Positions 1 to 6,179 of a stretch of 8,758 nt of DNA are shown one piece after another. This DNA comes from Scybalocola_A sp900557175. GTDB taxonomy: Bacteria > Bacillota > Clostridia > Lachnospirales > Lachnospiraceae. The stretch spans positions 1 through 8,758 of the forward strand of contig CALADH010000032.1 of the NCBI GenBank assembly GCA_937890745.1. The letters are read 5' to 3'. The position numbers were made by a program, and so were the translations under genes. The notes beneath the pieces are model-generated. The model worked only from the letters and a program-made list of their open reading frames with translations. It was not told the origin of the DNA and made no database searches. The stretch's first letter is position 1; each line of letters begins with the position of its first letter.

Positions 1-27
1 TGCATCTGGCCGCATCCCTCGCGGAGC
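1..27 (+). repeat. Left-edge copy of the repeat seen near the right end, inverted
   Basis: TGCATCTGGC (1-10) followed by GCGGAGC (21-27) also occurs on the minus strand near the right end (TGCATCTGGC at 8643-8634, GCGGAGC at 8626-8620), with a seven-base instead of a ten-base gap. The copy is cut by the window edge, so its full extent is unknown. Confidence 0.5.
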
Positions 28-68
28 TTTTTTGTGACACAGGAAGCAATTTCCTATGTCATAAAAAA
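28..68. repeat. Long perfect-stem inverted repeat just after the T-box terminator
   Basis: TTTTTT (28-33), G34 and TGACACAGGAA (35-45) mirror TTCCTATGTCA (51-61), T62 and AAAAAA (63-68) around loop GCAAT. In minus-strand RNA the 40/56 position forms a G-U wobble and 34/62 is an A-C mismatch, leaving 17 pairs. The U-tract of the T-box terminator is one arm of this hairpin. No U-tract follows the hairpin, so it does not look like a terminator itself; mRNA stabilisation or repeat origin are possible. Confidence 0.6.
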
Positions 69-98
69 CCCTTGGACACATCAACTGTATCCAAGGGT
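63..98 (-). terminator. T-box intrinsic terminator
   Basis: On the minus strand, ACCCTTGGA (98-90) pairs with TCCAAGGGT (76-68), extended inward by UAC/GUG to a 12-pair stem with loop AGUUGAU. It is followed by six T residues (68-63), the last stem base overlapping the first T. Its 5' arm (98-93) overlaps the antiterminator, so the two structures exclude each other, as expected for transcriptional T-box control. No separate terminator is visible between the GH84 stop codon (351) and this one, so it may also end GH84 transcripts. Confidence 0.92.
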
Positions 99-302
99 GC
101 ATTGCACGGTTCCACCTTGTTTTTCACTCATTCATCCCTTAACGCGGGGTACGGTGTCATTTCCATCCAAACTGCGGATGTTCCCTGACACAACTCAGGA
201 CTGGTTTTCATCAGCTTCAAGCAGCTCTCCTCACACCACACGGACAACTCTCTGAATACTCTCCCTCTGACTACTCGTTCCTTCAGCGTCTTTTTTTCTA
301 CG
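63..302 (-). promoter_or_regulatory. T-box riboswitch leader, probably tRNA-Cys responsive
   Basis: The minus-strand RNA from about 302 has T-box landmarks in order. Near the 5' end is an AGUA loop-E element (GAGUAG). AGAGAG and GGUGUGAG mark the distal Stem I. CCUGAG precedes the specifier region, and CGUUA and AAUGAGUG follow in the Stem III area. The antiterminator is at 118-93: AAGG (118-115) pairs with CCUU (96-93), UGGAACC (114-108) is the bulge, and GUGC pairs with GCAC around loop AAU. A competing terminator follows (98-63). The bulge reads UGGA, which would pair with a tRNA ending UCCA. U73 is typical of tRNA-Cys and tRNA-Gly. UGU directly before CAGGGAAC is the best specifier candidate, giving Cys; GUC or UCA in overlapping registers cannot be excluded because I could not fold Stem I fully. 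The regulated gene must lie past the left edge, since no start codon follows in the remaining 62 bases. T-box identity is strong; the amino acid is an inference. Confidence 0.9.
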
Positions 303-308
303 AGATTT

Positions 309-337
309 ATTATAAACAGTGATGAACCGTTTGTCAA
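309..337 (-). promoter_or_regulatory. Consensus sigma-A promoter for the T-box leader
   Basis: Perfect TTGACA (337-332) and TATAAT (314-309) hexamers lie on the minus strand with a 17-base spacer. The expected start is near 302, just upstream of the first T-box sequence elements. The -35 box lies only 13 bases past the GH84 stop codon, so the two transcription units are tightly packed. Confidence 0.93.
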
Positions 338-350
338 TTTAAAGTTCTTT

Positions 351-3300
351 CTATTTTACAGTTTTTTTCTTTTTTGTGATCAAAAGCACAACCATGCCTG
401 CCGACACGATCATAACACCGAAAATTGCCGCAAGATTTACGTAATCACCTGTCTTTACAGACTCATCATCCGGCTTTTGTCCCGGTTTGCTTTCGGACGG
501 CTTTTGAGACTGACTCTGAGCTGGCGTTTCACTTTCTGTCCCGCTCTGACCTGGTGTTTCACTTTCTGTCTCGCTCTGTGACTCACTTTCTGTCTCACTT
601 TGCGACTCACTTTCCGTCTCGCTCTGTGACTCGCTTTGTGTTTCACTTTCTGTCTCGCTCTGTGACTCACTTTCTGTCTCGCTTTGTGACTCACTTTCTG
701 TCTCGCTTTGTGACTCACTTTCTGTCTCGCTCTGTGACTCGCTTTCTGTCTCACTCTCGCCCGGTGTCTCGCTTTCTGTCTCACTCTCGCCCGGTGTCTC
801 GCTTTCTGTCTCGCTCTCGCCCGGTGTCTCGCTTTCTGTCTCGCTCTCACCCGGTGTCTCGCTTTCTGTCTCACTCTCGCCCGGTGTCTCGCTTTCTGTC
901 TCGCTCTCGCCCGGTGTCTCGCTTTCTGTCTCGCTCTCACCCGGTGTCTCGCTTTCTGTCTCGCTCTCACCGCCCTGAACAATAACATTTATTGCTGCTT
1001 TGAGCTGATTTGGATTTTCAATACCGTTTAACGAAAGTACACCGTCAAGCAAATATGTCCCTGCCAGTGAAGTGTCTAAACTGTCCGTATTCCACGATGC
1101 AGGTACGATTGCCGAAATCATGTCCTGCATTTCCTTAATCTGAACTTTAATCTGAGCTGTGACAGGAAGCACTGTGTGATCAAAAATACTGCCTAAATCA
1201 ACATTCATATCGGAAAACTTCTCAACGTCCGTGACTGCCGCTTTCTCATAAACATATCTTCCGAGTACTTCTGCTTCATTAATGCCAACACCGTGGCCTG
1301 CCGCCACATTATTCATTTCTGTAAACAGCATTCTTACGTAGCGCGCCGAAACCGGTGTTTCAAAAACAATATCATCGGCCGGATATGTCTGACCGTTATG
1401 GTCTCTTGAAAGTGTCTTCACTGTTGTCCAGTTTGTTCCGTCATTTGAAATCTGGACTTCATATTTTGTCGGATACACTTTATTAAAATAGGACACTTTT
1501 AATCCATCAATTAAATTCATCTGCTCACCAATATCAATTGTGAACCATGCCTTGTCCGACTGCTGATTCGGCCCTTTGATTAAATCGCTGTCCCATTTGC
1601 TATTTTTATCGCCGTCATTAATATACTCAGGCTTACCGTTGCTTGTTCCCGAAACAGTGACCGGCTTTCCAAGTCCGATATTTTGCTTTTCTGTTACTTT
1701 AACCTTGAGCGCATCTTCTGCGTCTTTAAGTTTGGTCACTGCATTGCTGATTTCTGACGCTGATGCATCAGGTTTATTATAAATTTCCTGTGCCGAAGCG
1801 ATTACTTCTTTAAGCGCTTCTTTAGATGCTTTTGTATAGTCTTTTGACTCCGCCTTTTCACCTGCCGCATCAATCGCCGCTTTAAGTTCTGACTTATCGG
1901 CTGATTCCCCGGTCTTTTCCTTACCGTAAATTTCAAATTCCTTAACGCCGACGCCATTGCCTGCTGCATTGGCATTTAATTTTGTAAAATGCAGGCGCAC
2001 ATATCTGCCTGAAACCGGCGCATCAAATTCAATCGTTTCTACCGGATGTGCAGCGCCGCCGTCGGCCTTTGTCAGCTGCTTTACTGTCTGCCAGTCTGTG
2101 GCATTATCAGAAACCTGGATTTCCCATGCTGTCGGATAAATCAAATTATGATAGTATACAACAATCTTATTGATATCGTAGGCCGGTGTTTCACCGAGAT
2201 CGATATAAACCCATGAGTCCGCGGAAGCACTTGGTCCCTTAATGTAATTGCTGTCCCACTTTGAATTTGCCGATGTGTCACCGTCATTGACATTGTTCAT
2301 ATTGCCGTCACTTGTACCGGATACAGCGACCTTTTTACCTAATGCGATATTTTTTACAGTATCACCGCCAATGACGATCGGAGGCACATATTGTCCGATA
2401 TCATCGGTTGACTTAGGTTCTGCACTGACAATCAGCTCATAAATTTGTACTTCATCACTTTCATTCCACTTTATACGGACATTTGTAATCGGCATCTTAT
2501 CTTTTGTATCAAACCGAGTCACCGTTTTATCAAGTGTCCCAAGTTCATATTCTTTGCCATCTTGGGTTGTCACAAAAAGTTTTCCCTTACCCGGTTTTCC
2601 CTGGAGCACTGAAACCTGTGATACGTTCGTGTTGTTACCGATACGGTATTCAATATATGAACCATTTCCTGCGTTCTGTGTAAATAAAGTTGCAATATTA
2701 TTATCAATGACAGCATCTAAATTGCCTGTCATATTACTTACGATTTCTGAAGCCTCAGAGCCGCTTTCTGCTTCTCTGTTCATCTGAATCTCGTAAAGCT
2801 TTAATTTATGGCCGCTGTCTCCTGTAAAATAAATTCTCAGATATCTCGCTGCTGCGCCCTTTGCATCACCCTTTGCATAGCGATAAGGCACCTGCATATC
2901 GGATTCACCGTTTTGCACAGTAATAACATCTGTCCATGTTTTATTATCTGTTGAAATCTGAATTTTACCTTTCTGGAGATGGTCATCCCCGTCAGACATC
3001 ACTGCGGTCACATCATGAACTTCAATCGTATGGCCGAGGTCAAAAGTCATATACGTGTCAGCTTTCTGATTCTTCTTTGTCACAATTGCCGTTGACAAAT
3101 CACCATCAAACACATCGCCATAACTGCCTTGCTGAAGTCCGTCAGGAATTGTTGACATAAGCAATGTCGGATCTGCTTTTAACCGTTTCACCTCAACACC
3201 GATTTTTGTAATATCTACAGTCACAGGCACGCCCGATGTATTGCGGAGTCTTACATATTTTGCACCGACCGGCGGCGCTGCCTTTGATGCATCATTCCAG

Positions 3301-5918
3301 ACAGTTTCATTAAATGAATATTCGAGTGTCAGTCCTGACTGTGCCGAATGTTCATTGATAAACTTTGTCACTGTCACCGGTGTCTTTAACATCAGGCCAA
3401 TATAATCATTGACATTTAATGTAACTTTTGTTAAATCCCTGATACTGATTTCAGTGCCGTCCAATGTAAGCGGCGTCTGTTTTAAGGCATCCACATTTGT
3501 ATAAACTCTGTCATTTTCCGGCGCTTTTTTATTAACCGTAAATTCGCGGACATGTGTCCAGTAATCCGGTTTATTGCCATAGCCGGTCTCTGTCAGATAA
3601 TAACGAATATATCTTGCTTGAATGTCAAGGCCCTGGGCCGTAATGCGTGAACCGTCAGCCTGTGCAGGAATATCTGTCCAATTTGTTTTATCCGTTGAGT
3701 ACTGAAGCACTGCCTTGTGGAAAATATCATGATCCTTATCATCTTTTCCCTGAACAATTGAAACATCTCTCACTTTGACAGTTCTTCCAAGATCCAGTCC
3801 GTAATAATCGCCCTGTTTCTGAACAATATTCCAGCCGCCCCATGTATTCTCATCACCATCATAAAGCTTCTTTGTGCCGGCATCCTCCATGCGCTCCTGA
3901 CCGCCGATTTTAGCAATGAGAATCGGGGATACCGTCTCGTCATTCGGATTAAGGATCGGCGTCAGCTTATTCTTTGCCGCCGTAATCATCTTTGCTGCAA
4001 ACGGTGCAAGACGTTTACTTCCTGCCATTGCATAAGGTCCCGAATTGCTGCCGTTATCAACCGTTGGATATGTGTACATTGAATCATAATACTTTCCGGC
4101 GCTGCTTAATTTGTCCCACGCCTCGGATATATCATCACTATTTTTCTCAAATGCAATAAGACTTTCTAAGGCAGCCTTTCCTGCATTTGCCACATCATTT
4201 AAAGACTTAAGCCACGGCTCCAGTTCTTTGACAAGTTCCTTGTTGCTGCAATGTGCCCTGAAATCGGCAACGGCATCAATCATTGCCTGAAACTCGGCAA
4301 TTAATGCCTGTGTATCTGCATCGTCTTTAATCGGCGCACCACTCTCCACAAGCATCTGCACATGCTCTAACTTTTCTTTCAGATACTCAGATTCAGGGAA
4401 TCCAGCAACACGGCCTGAATTTGGTGCATTAGACACATTCTTTGCAATTGTATAGTAGGCATCCTTAACCTCCGGCTGAAGATAATTAAATGCACTCTCC
4501 CATATTTCTGCCGCATGGGCATTGTAATTATTATTATTCCATACGAGCGCCGCAAGCTGATACAGTGCAACCTCATTTGCATATGCAAAACGGCTCGGAT
4601 TCGAATGGAAACCTGCAAGTCCTGTAACACCGTCTCTTGCATAATGTGTAATATCGCCTAAGAAAATACCGGAGCCTGCATGTTCATTGACCGGATAATT
4701 CAGCCAGAAATCCGGTGAATGATTTGATTTACTTTTTAAGAAATCGACCGTTTCCTGGGTTACCGGTGCATTGACATCAGCACCTGTCCAGTAAATATGA
4801 ATATCACTGTCAAGCTTTTGGAGTGCCGTAAGTTCAGTGCCGTCTCCCGACCATGCCTGATTATAGCCTTTCGGGCAGTAAGTGAGCGGTTCACAGCCCA
4901 TATCCTTTAAGTCTTTATTCAGACGATTCAATACAGTGACAACTGTCTCGTTCGAACCGCCGCCGAAATCATCATTTAAAACATCAAATCTGCGGACACC
5001 GACATCATAAAGCTGTTTAATTTTTGCTTTAAGCTTCGCATATTTTGCCTCGTAATCTTGTGTATTATTCAAATCAAGACCGCTAAAAAAAGAACCGAGA
5101 TGGACGGACCATGCAAACTTGACTTTTGTCTGATTGCCGACATCAACAAGTCTTTTGAACTGAGCTAAAGTCTCTGCCGGATAAGGCTCTCCCCACTTGC
5201 CTGTATGGTAAGGATCCCCTTTTGCCGCATAAACATAGCTGTTCATCTTATAGTTTCTTGCAAACTTCATCAGATTTTCCCGCTCTGCAAAATTCCACGA
5301 GCCATAAAAGCCTTCGATGTAACCTCGTTTTGCAACAGAAGCATAATCTTCGATATGAGTTTCCAAAAATTTTGTACCCGCAAATGACGAAAACATCATC
5401 TGAAGTGTTGCCACACCATAATAGGCCGCGTCCGTATCCTTGCCTTCAATAACGATATTATCTGTCTTTGCATCAAGAAGATAAGCATCACTCTTTGTAA
5501 AAAGCTGTGCGTCATTTTGTGCAATGCCGGCTTTTTTCATATAATCGTCAGCCACACCGTCTGTCGCTTCAATTCCGAGAATGATATTTGTTTTGCCTTC
5601 TTCCGGTGCTGATTTCTCAGAATACGGTACCTTGTAGTTTGTTAAAACTTCTTTCAAAAATGCAGTTGTATATGTATCTACCCCATTCTCCGCAACAATG
5701 ACAACCTCATCCTTCAAAGAAAATTCTGTCTTATCCGGATATGTAATGTTTTGCGGAATCGGATAAATCGCATACGCATCCGGATTTTTAGAACACCCTT
5801 CCTGCACATTAACTTCTGCAGCCTGTACAGTGCCACCGCCTGCAAGCGGAACTGATGTGACTGCCAGCGCAGCTGCCAGCATCGTACTGGTAAGCCTTAA
5901 AAAACGCCTTTTCATCAT
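351..5918 (-). CDS. Secreted, cell-wall-anchored GH84 beta-N-acetylglucosaminidase (hyaluronidase-like) with multiple F5/8C (CBM32-like) domains
   Basis: Predicted exo-beta-N-acetylglucosaminidase of the NagH/NagJ type, acting outside the cell on mucin, hyaluronan or related GlcNAc glycans; the exact substrate is inferred. Signal peptide at residues 1-33 (basic start, hydrophobic core, VQA cleavage site). A GH20b-like N-terminal domain spans about 45-190. The GH84 barrel spans about 195-475: GFYGSWNF at 203-210, Lys233 in AAKGDPYH, catalytic pair Asp316-Asp317 in VLNDDFGG, WTG at 377-379, NYPV at 407-410 and Asn440 in FHSNPS. A helical region (480-655) follows. Discoidin-type domains lie at about 665-797, 915-1047, 1188-1332 and 1412-1555, with a degenerate one at 1050-1165. 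A FIVAR-like helical module is at 1340-1410 and a Big_4-like Ig fold at 1556-1648. The Ser/Glu/Thr stalk runs 1649-1815. The sorting signal is VKTGD (1821-1825), a membrane segment (about 1827-1847) and a KKKK tail. The start is either of two adjacent ATGs (5918 or 5915); GAGGG at 5923-5927 fits both. Family and topology are secure; the degenerate domains are less so. Confidence 0.93.
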   Translation of the reverse strand: MMKRRFLRLTSTMLAAALAVTSVPLAGGGTVQAAEVNVQEGCSKNPDAYAIYPIPQNITYPDKTEFSLKDEVVIVAENGVDTYTTAFLKEVLTNYKVPYSEKSAPEEGKTNIILGIEATDGVADDYMKKAGIAQNDAQLFTKSDAYLLDAKTDNIVIEGKDTDAAYYGVATLQMMFSSFAGTKFLETHIEDYASVAKRGYIEGFYGSWNFAERENLMKFARNYKMNSYVYAAKGDPYHTGKWGEPYPAETLAQFKRLVDVGNQTKVKFAWSVHLGSFFSGLDLNNTQDYEAKYAKLKAKIKQLYDVGVRRFDVLNDDFGGGSNETVVTVLNRLNKDLKDMGCEPLTYCPKGYNQAWSGDGTELTALQKLDSDIHIYWTGADVNAPVTQETVDFLKSKSNHSPDFWLNYPVNEHAGSGIFLGDITHYARDGVTGLAGFHSNPSRFAYANEVALYQLAALVWNNNNYNAHAAEIWESAFNYLQPEVKDAYYTIAKNVSNAPNSGRVAGFPESEYLKEKLEHVQMLVESGAPIKDDADTQALIAEFQAMIDAVADFRAHCSNKELVKELEPWLKSLNDVANAGKAALESLIAFEKNSDDISEAWDKLSSAGKYYDSMYTYPTVDNGSNSGPYAMAGSKRLAPFAAKMITAAKNKLTPILNPNDETVSPILIAKIGGQERMEDAGTKKLYDGDENTWGGWNIVQKQGDYYGLDLGRTVKVRDVSIVQGKDDKDHDIFHKAVLQYSTDKTNWTDIPAQADGSRITAQGLDIQARYIRYYLTETGYGNKPDYWTHVREFTVNKKAPENDRVYTNVDALKQTPLTLDGTEISIRDLTKVTLNVNDYIGLMLKTPVTVTKFINEHSAQSGLTLEYSFNETVWNDASKAAPPVGAKYVRLRNTSGVPVTVDITKIGVEVKRLKADPTLLMSTIPDGLQQGSYGDVFDGDLSTAIVTKKNQKADTYMTFDLGHTIEVHDVTAVMSDGDDHLQKGKIQISTDNKTWTDVITVQNGESDMQVPYRYAKGDAKGAAARYLRIYFTGDSGHKLKLYEIQMNREAESGSEASEIVSNMTGNLDAVIDNNIATLFTQNAGNGSYIEYRIGNNTNVSQVSVLQGKPGKGKLFVTTQDGKEYELGTLDKTVTRFDTKDKMPITNVRIKWNESDEVQIYELIVSAEPKSTDDIGQYVPPIVIGGDTVKNIALGKKVAVSGTSDGNMNNVNDGDTSANSKWDSNYIKGPSASADSWVYIDLGETPAYDINKIVVYYHNLIYPTAWEIQVSDNATDWQTVKQLTKADGGAAHPVETIEFDAPVSGRYVRLHFTKLNANAAGNGVGVKEFEIYGKEKTGESADKSELKAAIDAAGEKAESKDYTKASKEALKEVIASAQEIYNKPDASASEISNAVTKLKDAEDALKVKVTEKQNIGLGKPVTVSGTSNGKPEYINDGDKNSKWDSDLIKGPNQQSDKAWFTIDIGEQMNLIDGLKVSYFNKVYPTKYEVQISNDGTNWTTVKTLSRDHNGQTYPADDIVFETPVSARYVRMLFTEMNNVAAGHGVGINEAEVLGRYVYEKAAVTDVEKFSDMNVDLGSIFDHTVLPVTAQIKVQIKEMQDMISAIVPASWNTDSLDTSLAGTYLLDGVLSLNGIENPNQLKAAINVIVQGGESETESETPGESETESETPGESETESETPGESETESETPGESETESETPGESETESETPGESETESETPGESETESESQSETESESQSETESESQSETESESQSETESETQSESQSETESESQSETESESQSETESETPGQSGTESETPAQSQSQKPSESKPGQKPDDESVKTGDYVNLAAIFGVMIVSAGMVVLLITKKKKTVK
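537..970 (-). repeat. In-frame tandem repeats encoding the Ser/Glu/Thr stalk of the GH84 protein
   Basis: Two repeat types lie next to each other. From 751 to 960 there are seven 30-base units plus a 10-base partial copy (961-970), encoding ESETESETPG. The units differ only at two positions, and both differences are synonymous (Ser AGT/AGC and Gly GGC/GGT). From about 555 to 750 are roughly seven more divergent 24-base units encoding QSETESES and variants, one of them interrupted by an extra QSES. Both unit lengths are multiples of three, so copy-number change keeps the frame. The product is an acidic, probably extended spacer that lifts the catalytic and binding domains off the wall; Ser/Thr glycosylation is possible but not shown by sequence. 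Confidence 0.95.
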
Positions 5919-5922
5919 ATAA

Positions 5923-5927
5923 CCCTC
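5923..5927 (-). promoter_or_regulatory. Ribosome binding site of the GH84 gene
   Basis: GAGGG on the minus strand lies four bases from the ATG at 5918 and seven from the ATG at 5915. The spacing slightly favours the second ATG; the protein would lose only one Met and keep the same signal peptide. Confidence 0.7.
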
Positions 5928-5951
5928 ACTTTTCTTTTTATATTACTTTTA

Positions 5952-5977
5952 TTGTGCAATTTTCGTAAAATGCACAA
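5952..5977 (-). promoter_or_regulatory. Near-perfect inverted repeat in the GH84 5' leader (hairpin or operator)
   Basis: On the plus strand TTGTGCA (5952-5958), one unpaired A, and TTTT (5960-5963) pair with AAAA (5967-5970) and TGCACAA (5971-5977) around a CGT loop: 11 pairs with one bulge. It sits 34-59 bases before the GH84 start and just downstream of the -10 box predicted at 5993-5998. It could therefore be a repressor site in the early transcribed region or a 5'-end stabilising hairpin. There is no U-tract after it on the coding side, so it is not a terminator. Its core, ATTTTCGTAAAATG (5959-5972), recurs far upstream of the sulfoquinovosidase gene. Confidence 0.6.
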
Positions 5978-5992
5978 CATTAGTTGTAACTC

Positions 5993-6021
5993 ATCATAGC
6001 ATAGTTCTATTTTTTTCTAAA
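5993..6021 (-). promoter_or_regulatory. Candidate promoter for the GH84 gene
   Basis: TATGAT (5998-5993) is preceded by TGC, giving an extended -10 box. TTTAGA (6021-6016, four of six matches to consensus) lies 17 bases upstream. The predicted start near 5986 would give a leader of about 68 bases holding the 5952-5977 hairpin. A second extended -10, TGCTATAAT (6063-6055), exists further upstream but lacks a good -35, so it may be an alternative or a decoy. Confidence 0.55.
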
Positions 6022-6108
6022 TCTATATTTTGCTTTTAAGCAATATTGTACAAAATTATAGCAATTTATTGATAATACAACTTGATTTTATGCGTATTGT
6101 CCTGCATC

Positions 6109-6156
6109 AAAAAAGACAGGAGTCTATCTTACACCATACCGTAAGAAACTCCTGTC
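6109..6156 (-). terminator. Intrinsic terminator of the sulfoquinovosidase gene
   Basis: GACAGGAGT (6156-6148) pairs with ACTCCTGTC (6123-6115) over nine bases. Above an internal loop, TCTTAC (6146-6141, minus strand) pairs with GTAAGA (6132-6127). Six T residues follow (6114-6109). It starts about 24 bases after the sulfoquinovosidase stop codon. On the plus strand the same stem is followed by a weaker T-rich run. It separates the GH31 gene from the GH84 gene, implying independent transcription. Confidence 0.93.
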
Positions 6157-6179
6157 CTTATTTTTAAAATCAAATGCCG

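Noticed and set aside
128..337. 69-residue minus-strand frame after the GH84 gene
   Set aside because: It lies within the T-box promoter and leader, and its bases are accounted for by conserved RNA motifs.
537..970. CRISPR-like regular repeats
   Set aside because: The units are contiguous without unique spacers and are in frame inside a coding sequence.
425..988. Open frames of 186 residues (plus) and 177 residues (minus, another frame) over the stalk repeats
   Set aside because: They are by-products of a short tandem repeat with no stop in several frames; the encoded Arg/Ser-rich peptides have no plausible start signals, while the GH84 frame explains the repeat through its synonymous variation.
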